A stretch of DNA of 64,000 nt from Comamonas testosteroni TK102 (GTDB taxonomy: Bacteria > Pseudomonadota > Gammaproteobacteria > Burkholderiales > Burkholderiaceae_C): the NCBI RefSeq assembly GCF_000739375.1, contig NZ_CP006704.1, positions 2,728,001-2,792,000 on the forward strand, given 5' to 3'. Below, in pieces: positions 6,812 through 15,677 of this stretch (positions are counted from its first letter, which is position 1; each line of letters starts with the position of its first letter). The position numbers and the translations under genes were made by a program. Below the pieces are notes generated by a model, which made no database searches, was not told the DNA's origin, and saw only the letters and a list, made by a program, of their open reading frames with translations.

Positions 6812-8458
6812 ATGAGCGGCAAGCCAGCATCTCAGCCCGGACTTCGCCAGACCATGTCATGGCTGCACACCTGGTGCGGCCTGGTGTGCGGCTGGCTGCT
6901 CTGCGCCATTTTTCTGACGGGCTCGATCAGCGTGTTCCGTGAACCCGTCACGCTGTGGATGCAGGCAGTGCCACTGGAAGGCAGCGGCCAGCAGCCGCTT
7001 TCTCTGAACGAGCGTCTGCAGGCCTTGCGGCTGGCCGAGCAGCACCTGAGCAAGACGGCGCCGGATGCCGGTATCTGGCGCATCGGTCTGCCGCTGCAGA
7101 CCGGCGAGGGCGTCAAGGTGTTTGCGCGCTCCCTGGACGGCAAAGTGCAGGCCAGCCTGCATGGGCTGACGGGCCAAGTCCTGCCTGAACCCGCCCTGCG
7201 CCAGACCGAAGGCGGGCGGCACTTCATGTCCTTTCACTATTCTCTGCAGGGCGGTATCGCGGGCTTCTGGGTGGTGGGACTGGTATCGATGTGCATGATG
7301 GTGGCGCTGGTCTCGGGCGTGATCGTGCACCGGCGCATCTTTCAGGACTTCTTCACCTTCCGGCCCGGCAAGGGGCAGCGTTCCTGGCTGGATGCGCACA
7401 ACGCGTCGGCCGTGCTCACGCTGCCGTTTCTGTTCATGATCGTCTACACCGGACTCGCGCATTTCTACACCAGCTACATGCCCTGGCCGCTGCAATCCCT
7501 GTACGGGCAGGAGCGCTCGGCCTACAGCCGCTACGAGTCCGAGCTGAAGGCCAGGCCAGAGGTGAAAGCGGCTTCAGATGCGCCTGCTGTTACCGTTGCC
7601 GGTGCGGATCTTGTCGGCCTTGCGCAGCAGGCCCAGTCCTTGCTGGCGCAGCCTGTGGTGGAGGTGTTGGTGCAGCGACCCGAGCACGGTCGGGCCACGG
7701 TGCGTTTCATGGAAGGCAAGCCGGATACGGCGGCGACGCGCCAAATGGTCAATGTCGCCAATTCGGCGACCTTCGATGCCGTCGACGGCCAGCTGCTGCA
7801 GCTGCCCGCCAGCCCGCCGTCCAGTAGTTTTGCAAGCGATACCTATCCCGTCATCAGCGCGCTGCATCTGGTCACCTTTGGTGGCTGGACGATGAAGTGG
7901 CTGTATTTTGTTCTGGGTCTGATCGGCACCGCGATGATTGCCTCCGGATCGATACTGTTTGCAGTCAAGCGTAGAGCAAAAAGCGGTAACGAATGGGGCG
8001 TGGCAACCCATTTCATGTACCGCTGTATCGACGCGCTCAATGTGGCAGCGCTGGCAGGCTCGGCACTGGCGTCGATTGCCTATCTCTACGGCAACCGACT
8101 GCTGCCGCTGGCGCTGGAGCTGCGCTCCGGCTGGGAAATCCGCGTGTTCTTTGCCGTCTGGGCATTGAGCCTGCTGCATGCGCTGCTGCGCACAACGTAC
8201 AAGGCATGGCGCGAGCAGCTATGCGCCCTGGCCTTGCTATGTCTGGGCTTGCCGCTGCTCAATGCCATGACTACAGGCCAGCACCTGCTGCTGTATCTGG
8301 CGCAGGGTGACGGCCGGCAAGCCGGGGTGGAGCTGACCTGCATGGGGTTGGGCCTGCTGGTGGCCTGGGGGGCATGGCGGCATGAGAAGTCGCGGCTTGG
8401 CAAGAGCGTGCGGCAGCCGCGTGCGGCCCGTGGCGCGATCTCAGGAGGTCTCACATGA
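6812..8458 (+). CDS. PepSY-domain membrane protein of an iron-uptake operon
   Basis: 548 residues. N-terminal membrane helix (about 17-38, with the WLHTW-CG motif typical of PepSY_TM proteins), a periplasmic PepSY region, a helix with SFHYSLQGGIAGFWVVG, further helices at about 205-220, 355-378 and several near the C-terminus. Proteins of this family (PiuB-like) sit in the inner membrane beside TonB siderophore receptors and are thought to help release or reduce iron. Start chosen at the ATG eleven bases after the receptor stop. Its stop overlaps the next gene (ATGA). With the receptor cut away, its original promoter is lost, so expression may depend on the element or an internal promoter. 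Confidence 0.9.
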   Translation: MSGKPASQPGLRQTMSWLHTWCGLVCGWLLCAIFLTGSISVFREPVTLWMQAVPLEGSGQQPLSLNERLQALRLAEQHLSKTAPDAGIWRIGLPLQTGEGVKVFARSLDGKVQASLHGLTGQVLPEPALRQTEGGRHFMSFHYSLQGGIAGFWVVGLVSMCMMVALVSGVIVHRRIFQDFFTFRPGKGQRSWLDAHNASAVLTLPFLFMIVYTGLAHFYTSYMPWPLQSLYGQERSAYSRYESELKARPEVKAASDAPAVTVAGADLVGLAQQAQSLLAQPVVEVLVQRPEHGRATVRFMEGKPDTAATRQMVNVANSATFDAVDGQLLQLPASPPSSSFASDTYPVISALHLVTFGGWTMKWLYFVLGLIGTAMIASGSILFAVKRRAKSGNEWGVATHFMYRCIDALNVAALAGSALASIAYLYGNRLLPLALELRSGWEIRVFFAVWALSLLHALLRTTYKAWREQLCALALLCLGLPLLNAMTTGQHLLLYLAQGDGRQAGVELTCMGLGLLVAWGAWRHEKSRLGKSVRQPRAARGAISGGLT

Positions 8459-8772
8459 CAGCGGCTGCAATGACCCAGGCAGAGACCAGGCGCTATCACT
8501 GGGCCGTGCTGCTGCGCGTGCTGATGGCCACGCTGGGCGGCTATGCGCTCACGGCGCTGGCTTGTGTCGTGCTGGCCCATGCGCTTGTGGCCCTCGGTGC
8601 CATGCAGCCTGCACCCGCCGTGCTGTTGTCCACCTTGCTCAGCTTTGTGATCTACACCGTAGTGGCGCTCTGGGTCTTTCATGTGCGCAGCCTGCCGAGA
8701 GTGGCGGCATGGATGGCAGGCTCGGCTGCCGTGATGGCGGTCGCGCTGCAGGCGCTGAAAGGCCTGGCATGA
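8455..8772 (+). CDS. DUF3649 family small membrane protein (iron-uptake associated)
   Basis: 105 residues with three predicted membrane helices (about 20-43, 52-75, 82-102). Size, position between a PepSY protein and a DUF3325 protein, and the motif LRVLMATLGGYALTAL fit DUF3649, a family found only in TonB-receptor/PepSY operons. Function unknown. It overlaps both neighbours by four bases, so translation of all three is coupled. Confidence 0.85.
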   Translation: MTAAAMTQAETRRYHWAVLLRVLMATLGGYALTALACVVLAHALVALGAMQPAPAVLLSTLLSFVIYTVVALWVFHVRSLPRVAAWMAGSAAVMAVALQALKGLA

Positions 8773-9125
8773 GTTTCTGGCCGTTGATGATCTGCGTTCT
8801 GGCGCTGTGTCTGGCAGGCATGCTGGTGCTGAGCCAGGCCATGGACAGGCATTGGCATCAGATCGTATCGCGCAGTGAGCCCGGGTCTGTGCAGCGGGCC
8901 TTGCTGCGCGTGATGGGGGCGGCGCTGATGATGGCGGCTCTATGGCTCTGCACAGGTTGCTGGGGTGGTGCGGTGGGAATAGTCGTCTGGCTCGGCTGCC
9001 TGAGTGTGGCCGCGCTAGGCGTCGCATGGCTGCTGGCCTATATGCCTAGGCATGGCGCAGTGCTTGCGGTCATGGGCGGCCTGGCCGCCTTGGCGTGGAC
9101 GATCCTGACGCAACCGATGCGATGA
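8769..9125 (+). CDS. DUF3325 family small membrane protein (iron-uptake associated)
   Basis: 118 residues with three or four membrane helices (about 4-22, 48-64, 68-92, 97-112) and the DUF3325 signature LSQAMDRHW near residue 21. Last gene of the receptor-PepSY-DUF3649-DUF3325 set; probably a helper of the PepSY protein. Start is the ATG overlapping the previous stop. Confidence 0.85.
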   Translation: MSFWPLMICVLALCLAGMLVLSQAMDRHWHQIVSRSEPGSVQRALLRVMGAALMMAALWLCTGCWGGAVGIVVWLGCLSVAALGVAWLLAYMPRHGAVLAVMGGLAALAWTILTQPMR

Positions 9126-9141
9126 CAGCGGCCGCCCCGGG

Positions 9142-9162
9142 ATAGACCGCTGCGGTCTATTT
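9142..9162 (+). terminator. Hairpin after the PepSY/DUF operon
   Basis: ATAGACCG (9142-9149), loop CTG, CGGTCTAT (9153-9160), then TT. An 8-bp perfect stem 17 bases after the stop of the DUF3325 gene. The T-tract is short, so termination may be partial. Confidence 0.55.
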
Positions 9163-9331
9163 GCCCAGTACAGTCCGCCTGGTTCTGGTGGGGACTCCAG
9201 GCTCGGGTCGCCATTCGGCACACCTGCGATGCAGGCCGTTGTGGACATTGCCAATCTGCGTAGCCCTGCAGCTGGCGCAGAATGTGGGTATTCGCCCATT
9301 TTTGCAGCCGCCCCGAAACGATTGCCCGCCC

Positions 9332-10756
9332 ATGCAGCAAGAGCCAGATTTCTTCCATAACCTCAATGAAGAGATGCGCGACGGAAAGCGCTGGCTGGAG
9401 CGGACAATAGTGCTGGCCTATGCTGCGGCAGCAGGCCTGAGCGTGGTGGCATTCACGCTGCTGGCCGAGGCAGCTTTCGGTTTTTTCGAGAGTATCTATC
9501 ACGGCGTCAACGGCTGGCTGGTGCTGATCTGGATGCCGGCCGTCACGGCTGCCGCCGTCTGGGCCACGCGCAAGTGGGCGCCTGGGGCCAGTGGCTCGGG
9601 CATCCCGCAGGTGATTGCCACGCTGGAGCCGTCGGTCGATGCCGGTCTGCGCAAGCGCTTTGTGTCGCTGTGGCTGTCGTTTGCCAAGATCGTGCTGTCC
9701 AGTGCGGGATTTCTCGCTGGGCTGTCGATAGGGCGCGAAGGGCCGTCGGTGCAGGTGGCTGCCGGTGTCATGCATTCGGCCCGGCGCTGGCTGGGCCCCA
9801 AGTCCGTCATCAACACCCATGCCTTGCTGGTGGCTGGCGGCGCTGCAGGTATTGCCGCCGCCTTTAACGCCCCGCTGGCGGGCGTGGTGTTTGCGATCGA
9901 GGAGCTTTCGCGCAAGCTGGAGTCGCGCTCCAGTGGTCTCATCATCGCGGCGATTGTGCTGGCCGGTCTGATGGGGGTCTCGGTCTTCGGCAATCTGAGC
10001 TATTTTGGTCGCATCCGCGTGGCTGAACTCGGCTGGCGCGACCTGCTGCCTTGCCTGGCCGTGGCGCTGACCTGCGGCGTGCTGGGCGGCCTGTTCGCCA
10101 AGCTCATGACCCATTCGCTGACCTCGTCCACCGAGCGCCTCAACAAGCTCAGGTCGCGCTTTCCGATTCGTTTTGCCGCGGTGCTGGCCCTGCTGATTGC
10201 CGTCATCGGCGTGGTCACCGGCGGTGCCACCTTTGGTGCGGGCTCGGAGGCCGTCAAGCATATGCTGCAGGGCGAGGCCGACGTGCCCGAGTTCTATGTC
10301 ACGCTCAAGTTCATCGCCACCTGGCTATCGGCTTGGGTGGGTGTGCCCGGCGGCATCTTCGCTCCCTCGCTGTCGATTGGCGCAGGTGTCGGGAACAATG
10401 TGGCATCGCTTGCTGGGACTACGGATATAGCTCCTGCCTTGATAGCAATGGGCATGGCCGCCTTTCTGGCGGCCGTGACTCAGGCGCCGCTGACGGCTTT
10501 CATCATCGTGATGGAGATGGTGGACGGCCACGCTCTGGTGCTCAGCCTGATGGCATCGGCCATGATCGCCAGCATGATCTCGCGCATGATTGCGCGGCCC
10601 CTGTACGAGTCGCTGGCCTTGCACATGCTCCAGGTGGCACGGGCTTCCCTGCCCAAGGAGCCTGAGCCCGAGCCTGCGACGGCCCCAGTGGAGACCGCGC
10701 AGACGCAGCCCTCCATTGAGCCGGCAAAGGCAGACGCTGAAGGCAAGACCTGCTGA
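9332..10756 (+). CDS. CLC-family chloride channel or transporter
   Basis: 474 residues, about eleven membrane helices. CLC selectivity-filter motifs are all present: GSGIP (88-92), GREGP (134-138, with the gating Glu), and GGIFAPSL near residue 345; an internal EE at 190-191 matches the proton-pathway Glu region. The GREGP form argues for chloride rather than the fluoride-specific subclass, which has GREGT. It lacks the CBS domains found in some family members and ends in a Pro/Glu-rich tail. The start at 9332 is just before the conserved amphipathic N-terminus. It stands alone, after a terminator. Confidence 0.93.
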   Translation: MQQEPDFFHNLNEEMRDGKRWLERTIVLAYAAAAGLSVVAFTLLAEAAFGFFESIYHGVNGWLVLIWMPAVTAAAVWATRKWAPGASGSGIPQVIATLEPSVDAGLRKRFVSLWLSFAKIVLSSAGFLAGLSIGREGPSVQVAAGVMHSARRWLGPKSVINTHALLVAGGAAGIAAAFNAPLAGVVFAIEELSRKLESRSSGLIIAAIVLAGLMGVSVFGNLSYFGRIRVAELGWRDLLPCLAVALTCGVLGGLFAKLMTHSLTSSTERLNKLRSRFPIRFAAVLALLIAVIGVVTGGATFGAGSEAVKHMLQGEADVPEFYVTLKFIATWLSAWVGVPGGIFAPSLSIGAGVGNNVASLAGTTDIAPALIAMGMAAFLAAVTQAPLTAFIIVMEMVDGHALVLSLMASAMIASMISRMIARPLYESLALHMLQVARASLPKEPEPEPATAPVETAQTQPSIEPAKADAEGKTC

Positions 10757-11078
10757 GGTGCGTCCGGCAAGGTGCGGCCTGTAAGCCATGGCCGACGAGG
10801 CGCGACAGGGTGCCCTCGGTCATGCGCTCGTCGGCATGGATCATCCTGATGTCCGCGACGACCCGATGCAGCCGGACCGGCGAGAGACATGGCAGCGGCC
10901 ATGGACTGCTGCAATCTACGCATGCCAGCCCATGAAGCCCTGCCTGCATGGCGCTCGGCAGGCGGGCAGGCTCTCAGCATCCCAACGCACGCAAGCAGCG
11001 AATCCCTATGCAGCCGCGCTGCGGGCGACCGCTGCTGGCGGAGCACTTCCGCCAGTCGCCAGTTTGCGGGCCTGTCCG
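10757..11078. other. Gene-free stretch between the convergent CLC and nrdJ genes
   Basis: 322 bases at the 3' ends of two convergent genes. Open frames are present but none has a plausible product or ribosome site. I see no strong terminator hairpin. Confidence 0.5.
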
Positions 11079-13472
11079 CTAGCCGCAGGCCCCCACATAG
11101 CCGCAAGCCGTGCAGAACGCACAGCCGTCCTTGCGGATCATGGCGTGAGCGCCACAGTCGGGACATTTCTTGCCATTGACCGAGCCATTGCCTTCGGGGG
11201 CGGCGGCCGGCGTGGCTGCCGTGCTGGGGGCGGGCTGGGGCAAGCCCCGGTTGGCGATGATGCTCTGGATGGCATAGGCCAGCAGGGCCACCTCGCTGTC
11301 GTGCCAGAGCGGGATGCGGCTGCCGTCCTCGCGCGTTCTACTGCCATAGCGCACGGGGCCACGGTCCCAGGCCACCTTGCGCAGATCGGCCAGGGCCTTG
11401 TCGAGAAAACCGCCACGCGCGGCCAGGCTCAGGCTGCGCATGGTGGCCGTGATCCATTGCTGGCTCTCGCCGGTCTGGCCCACAGGCATGAAGAACTCGA
11501 TGGGACGCTCCACGCCATCGACCACCATGAAGCTGACGACGAGGTAGAGACGCCTTATGCCGTCATGCGTGAAGTATTCGATCTTGTCGACCACGGCGTT
11601 GAGCGGACCTTCGGGGCGGCGCTCTATCACGGCCGTCATGCCGTTGGAGCCTGAGGAATTGATAGCGGCCTGCGCTTTATCTGTAGGCGTTTGAGAGGGT
11701 TTTGAGGCAGATTCTGTGGAGAGCACTGCACCCAGCGTATCGTTGGGGCGGTAGGTGGCACAGCCCTTGAGGCCGGCCTCCCAGCATTCCATATAGAGGT
11801 GCTTGAAGTCCTCGAAGGGATAGTCGGCCGGGATGTTGACGGTCTTGGATATCGAGGTGTCGATAAAGGGCTGGACGCAGCGCATCATGGCCACATGCTC
11901 GCTGGCGCTCAGCTCCAGCGCACTGACAAAGCACTCGGGCAGCGGGGCCTCGTCGCCATGCATGGCCTTGTACAGGCGGTAGGCATGGTCCTGTACGGTA
12001 TAGAACTGCTCGCCGCCATCGGCCGTGCGCTTTCTGCGTGTGTAGGTCCACGAGAAGGCCGGCTCGATGCCGTTGGACGCGTTGTCGGCAAAGGCCAGCG
12101 ATACCGTGCCCGTGGGGGCAATGGACAGCAGATGGCTGTTGCGCAGTCCATGTTTTCTGATGTCCGCACGCAGTTCCTTGGGAAGGCGTTTGGCAAAGCC
12201 GCTTTTCAGATACTGCTTGGCGTTGAACAGAGGGAAGCTGCCTTTTTCCCGTGCCAGCTCCACCGAGGCGGCATAGGCTGCATCACGCATATTGCGGGCG
12301 ATGGCCTCGGCCTGTTGCAGGCCTGCATCGCTGGCGTAATGCAGGCCCAGCAGAATCAAGGCGTCGCCCAGCCCTGTGAAGCCCACGCCGATGCGGCGCT
12401 TTTGCTGTGCTTCGCGCTGCTGCTCGGGCAGGGGCCAGACGGTGGCATCCAGCACGTTGTCCAGCATGCGCACCTGAACGGCGACGGCGGCGCGAAAGGC
12501 TTCCAGGTCGAAGAAGGCCTGCGGTGTGAACGGCTCGCGCACGAATCGCGTGAGTATGACCGGGCCCAGATCGCAGCAGCCGTAAGGCGGCAGGGGTTGC
12601 TCGCCGCAGGGATTGGTGGCGGCAATCTGCTCGGCATACCAGAGGTTGTTGTCGGCATTGATGTTGTCGAGGAACAGAATGCCAGGCTCGGCAAAATCAT
12701 AGGCCGACCGCATGATGGCGTCCCAGAGCGTGCGCGCAGGCTGGCTTTGATAGACCCACAGCCCATCTTCACGACGATGGGCTCCAGCCTGTATCTGTGC
12801 ATCGCTGGGGCTGGCGACATGGAGCAGCTCCCATTCGGCATCGTCCCTGACCGCCTGCATGAAGGCGTTGCTCACGCCGACCGAGACATTGAAATTGTTC
12901 CAGCGGCCTTTTTGACGCTTGGCGGTGATGAACTCCAGCACATCGGGGTGGTCGATGCGCAGCACGCCCATCTGGGCGCCGCGTCGTGCGCCCGCCGACT
13001 CCACCGTGGTGCAGGATGCATCGAAGACATCGATGAAGGAGCAGGGGCCCGAAGCATTCGAATTGGTGCCGCGCACCAGCGCACCGCGTGGGCGCAGATT
13101 GGAAAAGTCATAGCCCACGCCGCCGCCGCGGCGCATGGTCTCGGCAGCCTGCGACAGCGCCGTGTAGATGCCGGGGTTGCCTTGGGTGTCGAAGCCATTG
13201 GTGGCATCGGCGACGGGCTGTACGAAGCAGTTGATCAAGGTGGCCTTGGTGTCCAGCCCCGCAGCCGCCATGATGCGGCCGGCACCGATGGCGCCGAGTT
13301 GCAGATTGAGCAGAAATTTTTGCTCCCAATGCGCTTGAAGCTCGGGCTTTTCAACGGCGGCCAGGGCGTGTGCCACGCGGGCAAACAGGTCTTGTTCGGA
13401 CTGCTCGCCGTCGGCCAGATATTTTTCGGCCAGGACGTCCTGGCTGATGGCCTGGGGAGGGAGTGTGTTCAT
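11079..13472 (-). CDS. nrdJ: Adenosylcobalamin-dependent (class II) ribonucleoside-diphosphate reductase
   Basis: 797 residues. Reduces ribonucleotides to deoxyribonucleotides with a B12 radical, so it works with or without oxygen. Catalytic-domain landmarks: INCFV (about 81-85), RRGGGVGYDFSNLRPRG (about 114-130), NPCGEQPLPPYGCC (287-300), and an SIAPTGT segment. After a variable Ser/Thr-rich linker the protein ends in a zinc ribbon with CPDCG...CTACG, as in other long NrdJ proteins. I chose the ATG at 13472 because GAGG lies seven bases upstream; an ATG at 13484 has no ribosome site. The linker contains a stretch apparently derived from a genomic repeat. No cobalamin riboswitch is recognisable upstream. 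Confidence 0.95.
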   Translation of the reverse strand: MNTLPPQAISQDVLAEKYLADGEQSEQDLFARVAHALAAVEKPELQAHWEQKFLLNLQLGAIGAGRIMAAAGLDTKATLINCFVQPVADATNGFDTQGNPGIYTALSQAAETMRRGGGVGYDFSNLRPRGALVRGTNSNASGPCSFIDVFDASCTTVESAGARRGAQMGVLRIDHPDVLEFITAKRQKGRWNNFNVSVGVSNAFMQAVRDDAEWELLHVASPSDAQIQAGAHRREDGLWVYQSQPARTLWDAIMRSAYDFAEPGILFLDNINADNNLWYAEQIAATNPCGEQPLPPYGCCDLGPVILTRFVREPFTPQAFFDLEAFRAAVAVQVRMLDNVLDATVWPLPEQQREAQQKRRIGVGFTGLGDALILLGLHYASDAGLQQAEAIARNMRDAAYAASVELAREKGSFPLFNAKQYLKSGFAKRLPKELRADIRKHGLRNSHLLSIAPTGTVSLAFADNASNGIEPAFSWTYTRRKRTADGGEQFYTVQDHAYRLYKAMHGDEAPLPECFVSALELSASEHVAMMRCVQPFIDTSISKTVNIPADYPFEDFKHLYMECWEAGLKGCATYRPNDTLGAVLSTESASKPSQTPTDKAQAAINSSGSNGMTAVIERRPEGPLNAVVDKIEYFTHDGIRRLYLVVSFMVVDGVERPIEFFMPVGQTGESQQWITATMRSLSLAARGGFLDKALADLRKVAWDRGPVRYGSRTREDGSRIPLWHDSEVALLAYAIQSIIANRGLPQPAPSTAATPAAAPEGNGSVNGKKCPDCGAHAMIRKDGCAFCTACGYVGACG

Positions 13473-13600
13473 GGCATGCCTCATGCTAAATGCAGTTCAA
13501 ATGCAATTCGACTTTGTAGCGCAGACCGCCTGGAAGTGACGTGACGCAGCGCAACATCCGCGGGACTCCAGCTGGCCAGAGGCTGCCGGTGGCAGCTCAT

Positions 13601-13624
13601 GTCTGTCCCAAAATTGTGACAGAC
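13601..13624. repeat. Inverted repeat between nrdJ and leuA
   Basis: GTCTGTC (13601-13607) and GACAGAC (13618-13624) with a ten-base AT-rich spacer. It lies upstream of nrdJ and downstream of leuA. Without a T-tract it is more operator-like than terminator-like; function not assigned. Confidence 0.4.
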
Positions 13625-13716
13625 CCTTTGGCTCGGGAGTCCATGCGCTGGCAGTCGCTGAAACCCGGCGACAGGGCCGGGGTTGGCATGCGGCGGCCCG
13701 TCTGCTCGGGCGGGGC

Positions 13717-15408
13717 CTAGCGAGGGTTGGGCGCGCGGGTCTGAACCACCTCGCCCTCAAAGCGCGCAGCGGCATTCACGACCGCCATCACCGATGCAGT
13801 GACGATGTTCGCATGCATGCCTACGCCAAACCGCGAGCCGGGCACGCCAGGCCAGGCGGCTTCGACGATGGCAAGCGCGCAGGCGTCGGCGCCATTGCCC
13901 AGGCTGCGCTCCTCATAGCTGTCGATGCGCAGCGGCAACTCCAGCGCCTCAACCGCGGCAGCGATAGGACCGTTGCCCATGCCGCTGCTTTGCCTGGACT
14001 GTCCGTCTGCATTGTGCCAGTGCAGCTCGACACCCTGGCCTTGCTCGCTGTCGAACAACCGGTGGCCTTGGTAGCGCAAGACCGGTGACTGGGTATGGGC
14101 ATGCAGATAGGTGGCTTCGAACAATGACCAGATCTGCGCGCTGCTCAGCTCGGTTTCGCTGCTGTCGGCCCAGGCCTGGACGATGGCGCTGAATTCGATC
14201 TGCATGCGCCTTGGCATGGTGATGCCCCAGTCCTTTTGCAGCAGGAAGGCAATGCCGCCTTTGCCGGACTGGCTGTTGACGCGCACGATGCTGTCGTAGG
14301 TGCGACCCAGGTCCTGCGGGTCTATGGGCAGGTAGGGAACGCGCCAGGGAGCATCGGGTTTTTGCGCCGCAAAGCCTTTGGCAATCGCATCCTGGTGCGA
14401 TCCGGAGAATGCCGTGAACACCAGATCGCCCACATAGGGGTGGCGCGGATGGATGGGCAGGGCCGTAGAGGCTTCGGCAATGCGGGCCACGGCAGCGATA
14501 TCGGAAAAATCCAGGCCGGGGGCAATGCCCTGCGTGTAGAGGTTCAGGGCCAGGGTCACCAGGTCCACATTGCCGCTGCGCTCTCCGTTGCCAAACAGGC
14601 AGCCCTCCACACGCTGGGCGCCTGCCAGCAGGGCCTGCTCGGCGCAGGCCACGCCTGTGCCTCTGTCGTTGTGGGGGTGTACCGACAGCGTGACATGTTC
14701 GCGCCGTGCCAGGCGCCGGTCCATCCATTCGATCTGGTCGGCAAACACATTGGCAGTGGAAACCTCGACGGTGGTCGGCAGGTTGATGATCATGGGGCGT
14801 TCAGGGCCGGCATCCCAGGCGGCAATGGCGGCATTGCAGACGGCCAGGGAAACGTCCAGCTCGGCCATGCAGAAGGTTTCCGGGGAGTACTGCAGCACCC
14901 ATTCGGTTTCGGGGTGCTGCTCGGTCAGCTGCCTGAGGTGGCGCACATGGTGCTCCACCATGGCAATGATCTGCGGCACTTCCATGCCAAAGACGATTTC
15001 GCGGAAGGCCGGTGCCACGGCGTTGTACAGGTGCACGATCACGCGGCGTGCGCCCGTCACGCTGCGCACCGTGGTGGCAATCAGGTCCTCGCGCAGCTGG
15101 GTGATCACCATAGGCGTGACGTCTTGCGGAATCAGCTGCGCGTCGATCAGGTGGCGCACGATGTCGAAGTCGGTCTGGGAAGCGGAGGGAAAGCCGATTT
15201 CAATTTCCTTGAAACCGATGGCGACCAGCTCCTGGAACAGCCGCAGCTTGCGCTCGTGGTTCATGGGCTCGAACAGAGCCTGATTGCCGTCGCGCAAATC
15301 TGTCGACAGCCATACGGGCGCTTGCGTCAATGTACGGCCGGGCCATTGGCGGTTGGGCAAGTCCACAACGGGAAATGCGCGGTATTTGGTAGAGGGATCA
15401 GCCAGCAT
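13717..15408 (-). CDS. leuA: 2-isopropylmalate synthase (long form, LeuA type 2)
   Basis: 563 residues. First committed step of leucine synthesis: condenses acetyl-CoA with 2-oxoisovalerate. HMGL-like TIM barrel with the DLRDGNQ metal/active-site motif near residue 36, an SVHPHNDRGTG segment with the metal-binding HxH, GNGERSGNVD, and a C-terminal LeuA regulatory domain ending in GVGMHANIVTAS. Length fits the family (about 560). The ATG at 15408 has AAGG upstream and begins at the conserved KYRAFP block; the frame continues upstream but there it is leader RNA with strong secondary structure. Confidence 0.95.
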   Translation of the reverse strand: MLADPSTKYRAFPVVDLPNRQWPGRTLTQAPVWLSTDLRDGNQALFEPMNHERKLRLFQELVAIGFKEIEIGFPSASQTDFDIVRHLIDAQLIPQDVTPMVITQLREDLIATTVRSVTGARRVIVHLYNAVAPAFREIVFGMEVPQIIAMVEHHVRHLRQLTEQHPETEWVLQYSPETFCMAELDVSLAVCNAAIAAWDAGPERPMIINLPTTVEVSTANVFADQIEWMDRRLARREHVTLSVHPHNDRGTGVACAEQALLAGAQRVEGCLFGNGERSGNVDLVTLALNLYTQGIAPGLDFSDIAAVARIAEASTALPIHPRHPYVGDLVFTAFSGSHQDAIAKGFAAQKPDAPWRVPYLPIDPQDLGRTYDSIVRVNSQSGKGGIAFLLQKDWGITMPRRMQIEFSAIVQAWADSSETELSSAQIWSLFEATYLHAHTQSPVLRYQGHRLFDSEQGQGVELHWHNADGQSRQSSGMGNGPIAAAVEALELPLRIDSYEERSLGNGADACALAIVEAAWPGVPGSRFGVGMHANIVTASVMAVVNAAARFEGEVVQTRAPNPR

Positions 15409-15439
15409 AGGGACCTTGGAGTAGTAGAAATGATGATCT

Positions 15440-15530
15440 GGTCTCCCTGCCCGGATTGGGCTGGCTGAGGTCGGGGTCTGGGGAGACCGGAGAGTAGCCA
15501 TGCGCAAGCGCGTGCGTACGGACCCCGACC
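15440..15530 (-). promoter_or_regulatory. Structured leader RNA of leuA (candidate attenuator)
   Basis: In the leuA transcript four arms occur in the order A, B, A', B'. A is GGTCGGGGTC (15530-15521), B is GGTCTCCC (15488-15481), A' is GACCCCGACC (15478-15469), B' is GGGAGACC (15447-15440). Both pairs are perfect. The interlocked order means they form a pseudoknot or two mutually exclusive hairpins, the hallmark of attenuators and riboswitches. A GTG-started frame at 15578 begins with Leu codons (LPLCLLAL), a possible leader peptide, but it does not stop soon. No clear U-tract follows B'. Confidence 0.55.
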
Positions 15531-15634
15531 AGATGTCAGAGCCAGTAGGCATAGCGGAAGCGGGTGGCGGTGTTTCACGGCAAGGTGCTTGATGGAGGCA
15601 GTGCGGCTACTTTAAGCCGCCAGAGGTATAGACT

Positions 15635-15646
15635 TCTATCGATAGA
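15635..15646. promoter_or_regulatory. 12-bp perfect palindrome in the leuA / araC-type divergent promoter region
   Basis: TCTATCGATAGA, a perfect palindrome 32 bp before the start of the AraC-type regulator and upstream of leuA on the other strand. It could be an operator for either gene; no direct evidence. Confidence 0.4.
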
Positions 15647-15677
15647 TATTCATTTGTTGTAGGAATTTGGACATCTC

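Noticed and set aside
9163..9331. Possible fluoride riboswitch before the CLC gene
   Set aside because: No crcB-type motif is visible, and the channel has GREGP, not the GREGT of fluoride carriers.
13485..13716. Possible cobalamin riboswitch before the B12-dependent reductase gene
   Set aside because: I looked for the B12-box-like conserved core on the minus strand and did not find it.
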